NCBI RefSeq assembly: GCF_900103845.1
Contig: NZ_FNIJ01000013.1
Coordinates: forward strand, 62,001 to 126,000
Length of the DNA: 64,000 nt
Reading direction: 5' to 3'
Source: Pseudomonas jinjuensis
GTDB lineage: Bacteria > Pseudomonadota > Gammaproteobacteria > Pseudomonadales > Pseudomonadaceae
Shown piece by piece: positions 1-8,488 of the stretch; position 1 is the first letter of the stretch; the number at the start of each line of letters is the position of its first letter. A program made the translations under genes and the position numbers. Below the pieces are notes generated by a model, which made no database searches, was not told where the DNA came from, and saw only the letters and a list, made by a program, of their open reading frames with translations.

Positions 1-356
1 AGTCGTTGAGTTGGTACACCAGGGCACTCCTGCTCACGAGCGTTATTGTTCTGGGATGGGATGAGATGGTCGCGCAAGCCCCGGCGCAGGAAAAATATTA
101 AATATGTCTTCGGGGTATATGAAAAAGCTGGGCAGGCGTGCACCGGCAGCGGGCGGCGTGCTGGGTTATTGTGCAGGGGCCGTCCCCGTGGCCTTCGTAA
201 GGCGAATGAAGCGGAACGCTTCATCCGCCGATGGGCATGGCGCCGGGTTTGCGGCGGATAACGCTGGCGCGTTATGCGCCCTACACGTGCTCCAGAGAAA
301 CAACCACAACAATCAGGCCCGCACCACCGGATGCGGCGCCGGCAAGAGGTCTTGCA
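1..356. other. Upstream region with one type D repeat
   Basis: No convincing gene is seen in these bases. Reading frames that cross them look like chance frames. Positions 197-294 hold a palindromic repeat (type D): one arm reads GGCGAATGAAGCGGAACGCT and the other ends GCGTTATGCGCCCTAC. The same unit recurs in inverted order at 17166-17252. The repeat lies before the LysR gene and makes longer start choices for that gene unlikely. Confidence 0.6.
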
Positions 357-1283
357 GTGGCTTCCTATACCTTGCGACAACTCAAGTATTTCGTGACCAC
401 CGTGGAATGCGGCAGCGTGGCCGAGGCGTCGCGCAAGCTGTACATCGCGCAGCCGTCGATCTCCACGGCGATCAAGGGGCTGGAGGAAAGCTTCAACGTC
501 CAGCTGTTCATCCGCCACCATGCCCAGGGCGTGTCGCTGACGCCCACCGGCGCGCGCTTCTACCGCAAGGCGCAGGAGCTGCTGCGCATGGCCCACGAGT
601 TCGAGCAGAACGCCCTGGCCGACAACGACGTGGTGGCCGGGCAGATCGATATCGGCTGCTTCGAGACGGTCGCCCCGCTCTACCTGCCGCGGCTGATCGC
701 CGGCTTCCGCGAACGCTACCCGGGGGTGGAAATCCGCATCCGCGACGGCGAGCAGCAGGAACTGGTGCAGGGCCTCACCGCCGGGCGCTTCGACCTGGCG
801 TTCCTCTACGAGCACGACCTCGACGGCACCATCGAGACCCAGCCGCTGATGCCGGCGCAGCGCCCCTACGCGCTGCTGCCGGAAAACCACCGCTTCGCCC
901 GGCAGGCGCAGGTATCACTGCGAGACCTCGCGCTGGAACCGATGATCCTGCTCGATGTGCAGCCAAGTCGCACCTATTTCGTGAGCATCTTCGAGGAACT
1001 GGGGTTGAACCCGCACATCGCCTTCAGCTCGCCGTCGATCGAGATGGTGCGCGGCATGGTCGGCCAGGGCTTCGGTTTCTCGGTGCTGGTCACCCGCCCG
1101 CATTCGGAGTGCACCTACGACGGCAAGAAGGTGGTGATGGTGGACATCGCCGAGCCGGTCAGCGCGTCGGGACTGGTGGCGGCATGGCTGAAACGCGCCC
1201 AGCTGACCAAGCCGGCGCAGCTGTTCGTCGACTATGCGCGGGAGCAGCTCAGCGGCAGCCAGATGACTGCGGAATCAACGTAG
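357..1283 (+). CDS. LysR family transcriptional regulator
   Basis: A DNA-binding regulator of 308 residues, the usual LysR length. The N-terminal winged helix-turn-helix covers about residues 3-62 and includes the typical stretch SVAEASRKLYIAQPSIS. A periplasmic-binding-protein-like effector domain follows from about residue 90. I chose the GTG at 357 because AAGAGG lies seven bases before it and because the longer in-frame ATG at 231 starts inside a repeat. The stop codon TAG is itself part of a type A repeat. No divergent target gene is visible upstream, so its regulon cannot be named from context. Confidence 0.88.
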   Translation: MASYTLRQLKYFVTTVECGSVAEASRKLYIAQPSISTAIKGLEESFNVQLFIRHHAQGVSLTPTGARFYRKAQELLRMAHEFEQNALADNDVVAGQIDIGCFETVAPLYLPRLIAGFRERYPGVEIRIRDGEQQELVQGLTAGRFDLAFLYEHDLDGTIETQPLMPAQRPYALLPENHRFARQAQVSLRDLALEPMILLDVQPSRTYFVSIFEELGLNPHIAFSSPSIEMVRGMVGQGFGFSVLVTRPHSECTYDGKKVVMVDIAEPVSASGLVAAWLKRAQLTKPAQLFVDYAREQLSGSQMTAEST

Positions 1284-1482
1284 GAGCGGGCCATGCCCGC
1301 GACCTTCCGGCCCTGCCAATGTCGCGGGCATGGCCCCTACAGGAATGCAGCACCCGTAGGGTGGATCACGCTCCACCGATCCACCATGGCCGCCCATGCG
1401 GCCCCGCAATGGTGGATGAAAAGAGCCTCATCCACCCTACGTTTCTGGTCGACCGCCGTAGGGCGGGTGCAACCCGCCGATA
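1280..1482. repeat. Cluster of palindromic repeats, types A, C and F
   Basis: Three repeat types lie back to back between two genes. Type A (1280-1340) has facing arms GTAGGAGCGGGCCATGCCCG and TCGCGGGCATGGCCCCTAC. Type C (1356-1440) begins GTAGGGTGGATCACGCTCCA and ends CATCCACCCTAC. Type F (about 1456-1482) reads CGTAGGGCGGGTGCAACCCG. Each type recurs elsewhere in the window. The first repeat supplies the stop codon of the LysR gene before it. Confidence 0.8.
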
Positions 1483-1486
1483 ACCG

Positions 1487-2026
1487 TTACAGGTCGCTCT
1501 CCTCCACCGGCCGGACTTTGGCGTTGTCCATGGCATAGGCCGCATCGGCCAGCTGGTTGCTGACCTTCTCCACCTTCAGCGTGCCGCTGACCCACAGCGG
1601 CAGGTAGATGTCGTCGAGCTGGATGCCCTTGGGATAGCGCACCAGCACGATCTGGTTCGGCGGCGGTGGCGGCACGTGGATGCAGGCACCCGGATAGGGC
1701 ACCAGGAAGAACTCGGTGACGCGGCCGCGGGCGTCGTTCTGCAGCGGCACCGGGTAGCCGCCGAGGCGGATGGTCCTGCCGTCCAGCGCGGGCACGGTCT
1801 TCATCGAGTACATCACCGCCGGCAGGCGCCTGTCCTTCTGCTTCAGGCCGTCCTTGTCGGTGAAGGTGCCGTTGGCCTCGGGGCCGGCGTGGTCGATTTC
1901 CGGCATCTCCTCCAGCGCCTTGCGGTCGCTCGGCGGCATCAGCGAGAGCCAGTCGGTTTCCGGGGGTTCGGCGTGGGCCAGGGAGGTCAGCAGCAACAGG
2001 CTGCAGGCGAACAGGGTACGGCGCAT
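1487..2026 (-). CDS. DUF3299 family periplasmic protein
   Basis: A 179-residue protein with a clear Sec signal peptide (MRRTLFACSLLLLTSLAHA, cleaved about residue 19). The mature part carries the features I associate with DUF3299 proteins: an RTIRLGGYPVPL stretch, then the run GACIHVPPPPPNQIVLV around residues 113-127. Some DUF3299 proteins occur near metal or redox systems, but no function is established for this one. It is followed at its 3' side by the repeat cluster. The next gene upstream, a small membrane protein, is on the same strand about 110 bases away. Confidence 0.82.
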   Translation of the reverse strand: MRRTLFACSLLLLTSLAHAEPPETDWLSLMPPSDRKALEEMPEIDHAGPEANGTFTDKDGLKQKDRRLPAVMYSMKTVPALDGRTIRLGGYPVPLQNDARGRVTEFFLVPYPGACIHVPPPPPNQIVLVRYPKGIQLDDIYLPLWVSGTLKVEKVSNQLADAAYAMDNAKVRPVEESDL

Positions 2027-2137
2027 GGGCGTTCCGGAGGGTGGCGGGAGAACGCCGCGTATTGTTCTGCATCGGCCCGGGAATGACCAGCAGGCACAGC
2101 GGCCCAGGCAACGGACCGCCTGCGGTCGCGGCCTGCG

Positions 2138-2383
2138 TCAGCTCTTCTTCACCATGTTGTAGATGATCAGCAGGACCACCGCGCCGATCACCGCGCCGAT
2201 GAAGCCCGCCACCTGGCCGGCGGCGTAGATGCCCAGCGCCTGGCCGCCGTAGGTCGCCAGCAGCGAGCCGCCGATGCCGATCAGGATGGTCATGATCCAG
2301 CCCATGCTGTCGTCGCCGGGCTTGAGGAAGCGCGCGACGAGTCCGACGATCAGGCCGATGACGATGGTTCCGATGAGTCCCAT
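2138..2383 (-). CDS. GlsB/YeaQ/YmgE family stress response membrane protein
   Basis: An 81-residue, glycine-rich inner membrane protein of the transglycosylase-associated (YeaQ/YmgE) family. Three hydrophobic segments are visible: residues about 3-20, 29-48 and 57-77. The loop after the first segment has the family-typical KPGDDSMGWIMTILIGIGGS. The start at 2383 follows an AGGAGA ribosome binding site seven bases away; the longer in-frame ATG at 2446 lies within a hairpin. In P. aeruginosa a similar gene lies next to purK, as here. Family members are linked to general stress, with no biochemical role known. Confidence 0.88.
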   Translation of the reverse strand: MGLIGTIVIGLIVGLVARFLKPGDDSMGWIMTILIGIGGSLLATYGGQALGIYAAGQVAGFIGAVIGAVVLLIIYNMVKKS

Positions 2384-2445
2384 GACAGTTCTCCTAGTGG
2401 GGTTGGAGCGCGTTGGTGCGCCTGTCATCGGACAGTGTAGAAGCA

Positions 2446-2475
2446 CGCGGCCGCCCTGCAGGGAGGACGGCCGCG
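2446..2475 (-). terminator. Possible terminator of purEK
   Basis: A perfect eight-base stem, CGCGGCCG at 2446-2453 and CGGCCGCG at 2468-2475, lies just after the purK stop. On the minus strand it is followed only by a weak T-rich stretch (TGCTTCT), so termination may be inefficient. Confidence 0.4.
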
Positions 2476-2480
2476 AGCGA

Positions 2481-3566
2481 TCAGCCCCTGGAGATCAGGG
2501 CTTCGACTTCGGCGATCCGCGCCTTCAGCGTCGGCAGGTCGGCGCAGCGCAGGGTGGCGTGGCCGACCTTGCGCCCGGCCTTGAACGCCTTGCCGTAGTG
2601 GTGCAGGTGGCAGTCGGGGATGGCGACGACCTTCTCCACCGCCGGCACTTCGCCGATGAAGTTGAGCATGGCGCTCTCGCCGACCTTGGCGGTCGAGCCC
2701 AGCGGCAGGCCGGCGACGGCGCGCAGGTGGTTCTCGAACTGGCTGCACTCGGCGCCTTCGATGGTCCAGTGCCCGGAGTTGTGCACGCGCGGGGCGATCT
2801 CGTTGGCCTTCAGGCCGCCGTCCACCTCGAAGAACTCGAAGGCCAGCACGCCGACGTAGTCCAGCTTCTGCAGCACGCGGCCGGCGTAGTCTTCGGCCTG
2901 CGCCTGCAGCGGATGGTCCGCGCTGGCCACGGAGAGGCGCAGGATGCCGTCCACGTGGGTGTTGTGCACCAGCGGGTAGCAGCGCACCTCGCCGTTGCGG
3001 CCGCGCACCGCCACCAGCGACACCTCGCCGGTGAAGGACACGAAGCCTTCGAGGATGCACGGCACGCTGCCCAGCTCGGCGAACGCATCGACCACGTCGG
3101 CGGCGCTGCGCAAGACCTTCTGGCCCTTGCCGTCGTAGCCCAGGGTGCGGGTCTTCAGCACGCCCGGCAGGCCGATGCTGGCCACCGCGGCGTCGAGATC
3201 GGCCTGGGTCTGGATGTCGGCGAAAGCCGGGGTCGGAATGCCCAGCTCCTTGAACATCGACTTCTCGAACCAGCGGTCGCGGGCGATGCGCAGGGATTCG
3301 GCGCTCGGGTAGACCGGCACGAACTGCGAGAGGAAGGCCACGGTCTCGGCCGGCACGCTCTCGAATTCGAAGGTCACCAGGTCGACCTCGTCGGCCAGCT
3401 GGCGCAGGTGGTCCTGGTCGCCGTAGTCGGCGCGGATGTGCTCACCGAGGGCCTGGGCGCAGGCGTCCGGCGCCGGGTCGAGGAAGGCGAAGTTCATGCC
3501 CAGCGGGGTGCCCGCCAGGGACAGCATGCGGCCCAGCTGGCCGCCACCGATGACACCGATTTTCAT
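2481..3566 (-). CDS. purK: N5-carboxyaminoimidazole ribonucleotide synthase PurK
   Basis: PurK is a cytoplasmic ATP-grasp enzyme of de novo purine synthesis. It uses ATP and bicarbonate to convert AIR to N5-CAIR. The 361-residue protein starts MKIGVIGGGQLGRML, the typical nucleotide-binding N-terminus. It has the ATP-grasp segments VLKTRTLGYDGKGQ (near residue 145) and NEIAPRVHNSGHWT (near residue 255). The start at 3566 lies eight bases after the purE stop codon, so the two genes form one purE-purK operon. The longer open frame upstream overlaps purE and is not used. Confidence 0.97.
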   Translation of the reverse strand: MKIGVIGGGQLGRMLSLAGTPLGMNFAFLDPAPDACAQALGEHIRADYGDQDHLRQLADEVDLVTFEFESVPAETVAFLSQFVPVYPSAESLRIARDRWFEKSMFKELGIPTPAFADIQTQADLDAAVASIGLPGVLKTRTLGYDGKGQKVLRSAADVVDAFAELGSVPCILEGFVSFTGEVSLVAVRGRNGEVRCYPLVHNTHVDGILRLSVASADHPLQAQAEDYAGRVLQKLDYVGVLAFEFFEVDGGLKANEIAPRVHNSGHWTIEGAECSQFENHLRAVAGLPLGSTAKVGESAMLNFIGEVPAVEKVVAIPDCHLHHYGKAFKAGRKVGHATLRCADLPTLKARIAEVEALISRG

Positions 3567-3574
3567 GGATGTAC

Positions 3575-4066
<492 letters not shown>

Positions 4067-4095
4067 CGTCGTGCCTCTCTCAGGGTGAAAACCAA

Positions 4096-4119
4096 CAAGC
4101 CACGCTCGGGCGTGGCTTG
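4096..4119 (-). promoter_or_regulatory. Leader hairpin before purE
   Basis: Ten perfectly paired bases, CAAGCCACGC (4096-4105) and GCGTGGCTTG (4110-4119), close on a four-base loop. In the purE message the hairpin is followed by TTGGTTTTC and lies 29 bases before the start codon. It could act as an attenuator or protect the 5' end. The function is inferred from position only. Confidence 0.45.
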
Positions 4120-4362
4120 TACGTGGCCGAAGCGGCGGCAGACGTCGCTTCGAAGGCGCCGCAGTATACCGCAAAGCCACGCCCGGCGCGCCTGTCGAGT
4201 GACCGTCCGTCCCGATTTGTAGCGCCCGGTAAATTTTCCTACAGAAAACACCTCGGAAAAGCCTGCCGCAACTCAAGACGATCCTGATTTACCGGTCCAG
4301 ACTGCCTGTTCGCGCCTGCGCTTCGCTGCAGGCCCCTCTTCATCGTCCAAGGAGAGCACGAG

Positions 4363-5397
4363 ATGTCCCTGACCCTGCCCCAGACCATGAAAGCCGCGGT
4401 AGTCCACGCCTTTGGCGAACCGCTGCGGATCGAGGAAGTGAAAGTCCCCCTGCCCGGCCCCGGGCAGGTGCTGGTGAAGATCGAGGCGTCCGGCGTCTGC
4501 CACACCGACCTGCACGCCGCCGAGGGCGACTGGCCGGTGAAGCCGAGCCTGCCGTTCATTCCCGGGCACGAGGGCGTCGGCTACGTCGCCGCGGTGGGCG
4601 CCGGGGTGACCCGGGTGAAGGAAGGCGACCGCGTCGGCGTGCCCTGGCTGTACACCGCCTGCGGCTGCTGCGAACACTGCCTGACCGGCTGGGAAACCCT
4701 CTGCGAACAGCAACAGAACACTGGCTATTCGGTAAACGGCGGTTATGCCGAATATGTGCTGGCGGACCCCAACTTCGTCGGTATCCTGCCGAAACAGGTC
4801 GGCTTCACCGAGATCGCGCCGATCCTCTGCGCGGGCGTCACCGTGTACAAGGGCCTCAAGGAAACCAGGGCGCGCCCCGGCCAGTGGGTGGCGATCTCCG
4901 GCATCGGCGGCCTCGGCCATGTCGCCGTGCAGTATGCGAAGGCCATGGGGCTGCATGTGGCGGCGGTGGATGTCGACGACGCCAAGCTGGAACTGGCGCG
5001 CAAGCTCGGCGCCACGCTGACGGTGAACGCGAAGCAGGAAGACCCGGTCGCGGTGATCCAGCGCGACATCGGCGGCGCCCACGGCGTGCTGGTCACGGCG
5101 GTTTCCAACAGCGCCTTCGGCCAGGGCATCGGCATGGCCCGCCGCGGCGGCACCGTCTCGCTGGTCGGCCTGCCGCCGGGCGACTTCCCCACGCCGATCT
5201 TCGACGTGGTGCTCAAGGGCCTGCACATCACCGGCTCCATCGTCGGCACCCGCGCGGACCTGCAGGAAGCGCTGGACTTCGCCGGCGAAGGACTGGTCAA
5301 GGCGACGGTGAGCTCGGACAGGCTGGACAACATCAACGCCATCCTCGACAGGATGCGCGCCGGGCAGATCGAGGGGCGGATCGTGGTGGAGATCTGA
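4363..5397 (+). CDS. adhA: Zinc-dependent alcohol dehydrogenase AdhA
   Basis: A cytoplasmic NAD-linked medium-chain alcohol dehydrogenase of 344 residues that oxidises primary alcohols such as ethanol to aldehydes. Catalytic zinc ligands fit Cys46 (SGVCHTD) with His69-Glu70 (PGHEGVG). Structural zinc ligands fit Cys100, Cys103, Cys106 and Cys114. A Rossmann motif [14 protein letters not shown] follows near residue 180. An AAGGAGA site precedes the ATG. It lies divergent from purEK, the same arrangement as adhA (PA5427) of P. aeruginosa. The gene is followed by repeats that may form its 3' end. Confidence 0.93.
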   Translation: MSLTLPQTMKAAVVHAFGEPLRIEEVKVPLPGPGQVLVKIEASGVCHTDLHAAEGDWPVKPSLPFIPGHEGVGYVAAVGAGVTRVKEGDRVGVPWLYTACGCCEHCLTGWETLCEQQQNTGYSVNGGYAEYVLADPNFVGILPKQVGFTEIAPILCAGVTVYKGLKETRARPGQWVAISGIGGLGHVAVQYAKAMGLHVAAVDVDDAKLELARKLGATLTVNAKQEDPVAVIQRDIGGAHGVLVTAVSNSAFGQGIGMARRGGTVSLVGLPPGDFPTPIFDVVLKGLHITGSIVGTRADLQEALDFAGEGLVKATVSSDRLDNINAILDRMRAGQIEGRIVVEI

Positions 5398-5419
5398 CCG
5401 ATCCGGACACGGCCCCCCT

Positions 5420-5553
5420 GTAGGAGCCGGGCCATGCCCGCGACCCACATCACGCGCCGTCGCGGGCATGGCCCGCTCCTACAGGTCACCTCCGCGCAGG
5501 GTGGGTGCAACCCGCCATCCCCACACCATTCCGGCGGATTGCACCCACCCTAC
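5420..5553. repeat. Type A and type F repeats between convergent genes
   Basis: Positions 5420-5482 hold a complete type A unit, with arms beginning GTAGGAGCCGGGCCATGCCC and ending GCATGGCCCGCTCCTAC. Positions about 5499-5553 hold a type F unit with arms GCAGGGTGGGTGCAACCCGC and GGCGGATTGCACCCACCCTA. The F unit overlaps the last codons of the convergent LysR gene, whose stop lies at 5550-5552. Confidence 0.8.
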
Positions 5554-6455
5554 ACGCTGCCCATCCCGCCTTCCAGCTTGCGCCACAGCAGCCGCACCGC
5601 CGCCTTGCGCACCAGCGCGCAGCGGTACAGGCGGATCTCCTGCGGCACCACCCAGTGCGGGCCGCCGCAGATCGCCAGTTCGCCGCGGGCCAGTTCCGTC
5701 GCCGCGCTCAGGCGCGGCACCCAGGCCACGCCCATGCCCTGCAGCGCCATGCTCTTCAGGCTGTCGGCCATCGCCGTCTCGTAGACGATGGTGTAGCGCA
5801 GGCTGCGCTGGCGCAGCAGCAGGTTGACCCCGCGGCCGAGGAAGGCGCCGGCGCTGTAGGCCAGCAGCGGCACGCTCTGGCCGCTGTCGAGGTCGTAGAG
5901 CGGCACGCCGGCGGAGTTCACCGCGCAGACCGGGAGCATCTCGGTGCGGCCCAGGTGCAGCGAGGGGAAGATTTCCGGGTCCATCTGCAGCGCCGCGTCC
6001 GGGTCGTAGAAGGCCAGCATCAGGTCGCAGCCGCCCTCGCGCAGCAGGTGCACCGCCTCGCCGACGTTGGTCGCCACCAGGCGGCTGGCGATGTTCAGGC
6101 CCTCGGCGCGCAGCCGCGAGATCCACGCCGGGAAGAAGCCCAGCGCCAGCGAGTGCGCGGCGGCGAACTGCAGCACCTCGCCCTGCCCGCTCTCCAGGTG
6201 ATGCAGATGGCGCACCACCTGGCCGAGCTGCTCGACCACGGCACGTGCGGTGACGAGGAACAGCTGGCCGGCCTCGGTCAGCTCCACCGGCGTGCGCTGG
6301 CGGTTCACCAGGGTCAGGCCGAGGGCATCCTCCAGGCTGCGGATGCGCCGGCTGAAGGCCGGCTGGGTGACGAAGCGCTTTTCCGCCGCCTGGGAGAAGC
6401 TGCGGGTGGCGGCCAGCGCGCTGAAGTCCTCCAGCCATTTCATTTCGAGATTCAC
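5550..6455 (-). CDS. LysR family regulator, divergent from aspA
   Basis: A 301-residue LysR-type regulator. The helix-turn-helix covers residues about 5-64 (SFSQAAEKRFVTQPAFSRRIR) and an effector domain follows. The sequence resembles the HypT/YjiE-like branch, in which the first helix reads MKWLEDFSALAATRSFSQAA; that subfamily label is tentative. The start is the GTG at 6455, served by AGGAG eight bases upstream. The gene is divergent from aspA, and a perfect 8-10-8 inverted repeat sits right behind its ribosome binding site. This suggests that it controls its own expression and perhaps aspA. P. aeruginosa has a LysR gene (PA5428) in the same place. Confidence 0.88.
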   Translation of the reverse strand: MNLEMKWLEDFSALAATRSFSQAAEKRFVTQPAFSRRIRSLEDALGLTLVNRQRTPVELTEAGQLFLVTARAVVEQLGQVVRHLHHLESGQGEVLQFAAAHSLALGFFPAWISRLRAEGLNIASRLVATNVGEAVHLLREGGCDLMLAFYDPDAALQMDPEIFPSLHLGRTEMLPVCAVNSAGVPLYDLDSGQSVPLLAYSAGAFLGRGVNLLLRQRSLRYTIVYETAMADSLKSMALQGMGVAWVPRLSAATELARGELAICGGPHWVVPQEIRLYRCALVRKAAVRLLWRKLEGGMGSV

Positions 6456-6468
6456 GGAAAGGCTCCTG

Positions 6469-6494
6469 GAACGTGCGTAACAGGTTGCACGTTC
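6469..6494. promoter_or_regulatory. Candidate operator between LysR and aspA
   Basis: GAACGTGC (6469-6476) and its exact reverse complement GCACGTTC (6487-6494) are separated by ten bases. The site lies 14 bases before the LysR start codon and 140 bases before aspA. The spacing and position fit an autoregulatory operator, but no protein has been shown to bind it. Confidence 0.5.
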
Positions 6495-6634
6495 GCTGTC
6501 ATCAGTTGGTCACAGCGTACATTATGCCGTTTGTGCATGAGGCAGCGCTTAACAGCATTGGCCGACGATCGGCGAAATCCCTAGTCTACGGGGCATCGCG
6601 GCGGTTGCCGTGTTTCCCTGAGAAGACTCTCGTC

Positions 6635-8059
6635 ATGTCCCCTGTTGCATCGTTCCGCATCGAGAAAGACCTGCTCGGCACTCTTGAAGTACCTGCCGAT
6701 GCCTACTACGGCATCCAGACCCTGCGCGCCGTGAACAACTTCCGCCTGTCCGGTGTGCCGCTGGCGCACTACCCGAAACTGGTCGTCGCCCTGGCGATGG
6801 TCAAGCAGGCAGCCGCCGATGCGAACCACCAGCTGGGCCACCTGCCCGCCGAGAAGCATGCGGCGATCAGCGAGGCCTGCGCCCGCCTGATCCGCGGTGA
6901 TTTCCACGAGCAGTTCGTGGTCGACATGATCCAGGGTGGCGCCGGCACTTCCACCAACATGAACGCCAACGAAGTGATCGCCAACATCGCCCTCGAAGCG
7001 ATGGGCCACACCAAGGGCGAGTACAAGTACCTGCACCCGAACAACGACGTGAACATGGCGCAGTCGACCAACGACGCCTACCCGACCGCCATCCGCCTGG
7101 GCCTGCTGCTCGGCCACGACACCCTGCTGGCCAGCCTCGACAGCCTGATCCAGGCCTTCGCCGCCAAGGGCGAAGAGTTCGCCAACGTGCTGAAGATGGG
7201 CCGCACCCAGCTGCAGGACGCCGTGCCGATGACCCTCGGCCAGGAATTCCACGCCTTCGCCACCACCCTTGGCGAAGACCTCGACCGCCTGCGCCGCCTG
7301 GCGCCGGAGCTGCTCACCGAAGTGAACCTCGGCGGCACCGCCATCGGCACCGGCATCAACGCCGACCCCGGCTACCAGAAGCTGGCCGTCGAGCGCCTGG
7401 CAGCCATCAGCGGCCAGCCGGTCGTGCCGGCCGCCGACCTGATCGAAGCCACCTCCGACATGGGCGCCTTCGTGCTGTTCTCCGGCATGCTCAAGCGCAC
7501 CGCGGTCAAGCTGTCGAAGATCTGCAACGACCTGCGCCTGCTCTCCAGCGGCCCGCGCACCGGCATCAACGAGATCAACCTGCCGCCGCGCCAGCCGGGC
7601 AGCTCGATCATGCCGGGCAAGGTCAACCCGGTGATCCCGGAAGCGGTCAACCAGGTCGCCTTCGAAATCATGGGCAACGATCTGGCGCTGACAATCGCTG
7701 CCGAAGGCGGCCAGCTGCAGCTGAACGTGATGGAGCCGCTGATCGCCTACAAGATCTTCGACTCGATCCGCCTGCTCCAGCGCGCCATGGACATGCTGCG
7801 CGAGCACTGCATCACCGGCATCACCGCCAACGTCGAGCACTGCCACAAGCTGGTGGAGCACAGCATCGGCCTGGTGACCGCGCTGAACCCGTACATCGGC
7901 TACGAGAACTCCACCCGCATCGCCAAGACCGCGCTGGAAACCGGCCGCGGCGTACTGGAACTGGTGCGCGAGGAGAAGCTGCTGGACGAAGCCACCCTGG
8001 CCGACATCCTGCTGCCGGAAAACATGATCGCCCCGCGCCTGATTCCGCTGCGCGCCTGA
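6635..8059 (+). CDS. aspA: Aspartate ammonia-lyase
   Basis: AspA is a cytoplasmic homotetramer that deaminates L-aspartate to fumarate and ammonia. It feeds amino acid carbon into the TCA cycle. The 474-residue protein shows the fumarase/aspartase superfamily signature GSSIMPGKVNPVIPE near residues 324-338, the substrate loop AGTSTNMNANEV near residues 103-114, and QSTNDAYPTA near residue 146. The ATG at 6635 aligns with the usual N-terminus; the longer frame from 6473 runs through the operator region. The gene is the aspA (PA5429) counterpart. Confidence 0.96.
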   Translation: MSPVASFRIEKDLLGTLEVPADAYYGIQTLRAVNNFRLSGVPLAHYPKLVVALAMVKQAAADANHQLGHLPAEKHAAISEACARLIRGDFHEQFVVDMIQGGAGTSTNMNANEVIANIALEAMGHTKGEYKYLHPNNDVNMAQSTNDAYPTAIRLGLLLGHDTLLASLDSLIQAFAAKGEEFANVLKMGRTQLQDAVPMTLGQEFHAFATTLGEDLDRLRRLAPELLTEVNLGGTAIGTGINADPGYQKLAVERLAAISGQPVVPAADLIEATSDMGAFVLFSGMLKRTAVKLSKICNDLRLLSSGPRTGINEINLPPRQPGSSIMPGKVNPVIPEAVNQVAFEIMGNDLALTIAAEGGQLQLNVMEPLIAYKIFDSIRLLQRAMDMLREHCITGITANVEHCHKLVEHSIGLVTALNPYIGYENSTRIAKTALETGRGVLELVREEKLLDEATLADILLPENMIAPRLIPLRA

Positions 8060-8064
8060 ACACC

Positions 8065-8257
8065 GGGCCGGGATCGAGCCGGCCCATGACTCACCGGTTG
8101 TGGAGGAGTCATCCTCCCCACCTTTCAGGGGTGCCCACCATCCCTGCTTTTATACCCGGCGCGGCGGAGCGATCCGCGCGCCACGCTCACCGGCTGAGAG
8201 GTCAGTCAGACTCTCTCCACTATGGGGATGCTGCAGATGCGGCATCCCCTTTTTTTT
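8065..8257 (+). ncRNA. Structured non-coding stretch after aspA
   Basis: This stretch carries no gene but several strong stems. GGGCCGG/CCGGCCC occupies 8065-8085. GGAGGA/TCCTCC with a four-base loop occupies 8102-8117. A rho-independent terminator lies at 8224-8257. Between the last two, GGGGTGCCC (8128-8136) and GGCTGAGAGG (8192-8201) match the 5' half of the thiamine pyrophosphate (THI) box, while the 3' half is not found. It may be a long 3' untranslated region, a small RNA released from it, or a decayed riboswitch. The assignment as RNA is an inference. Confidence 0.3.
8224..8257 (+). terminator. Rho-independent terminator
   Basis: GGGGATGC (8224-8231) pairs with GCATCCCC (8242-8249) and is followed by eight T. 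It lies 165 bases after the aspA stop, so it ends either the aspA message or a separate small transcript. Confidence 0.85.
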
Positions 8258-8295
8258 GCCTGCGAAACGCCCGTGACATTGGCTGGGCCGGCAGG

Positions 8296-8427
8296 TCGCG
8301 GGCATGGCCCGCTCCTACAAAATCGCCCCGCCCCGGCTTCGAATCGTTCCCACGCTCCGGCGTGGGAACGCATCCCTGGACGCTCCTGCGTCCATTTCTT
8401 CGCGGGCATAGCCCGGGTTCGGCATGG
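8296..8427. repeat. Type A arm and type E repeat
   Basis: A single type A arm (8296-8318, TCGCGGGCATGGCCCGCTCC and so on) is followed by a type E unit at 8345-8392 with CGTTCCCACGCTCCGGCGTG and GGACGCTCCTGCGTCC. A decayed A-like arm (CGCGGGCATAGCCCGGG) follows near 8401. The stretch lies between the terminator and the DUF5924 gene. Confidence 0.75.
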
Positions 8428-8488
8428 CCCCCTCCCCGCCCCAGGCGTACAATTGACGCCCCTTTCCGCTCCGCATCCAACCAACTTC

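Noticed and set aside
231-356. Longer N-terminus for the first LysR gene
   Set aside because: The extra 42 codons run through a type D repeat and lack a ribosome binding site. The GTG at 357 has AAGAGG at proper spacing and gives the standard N-terminus.
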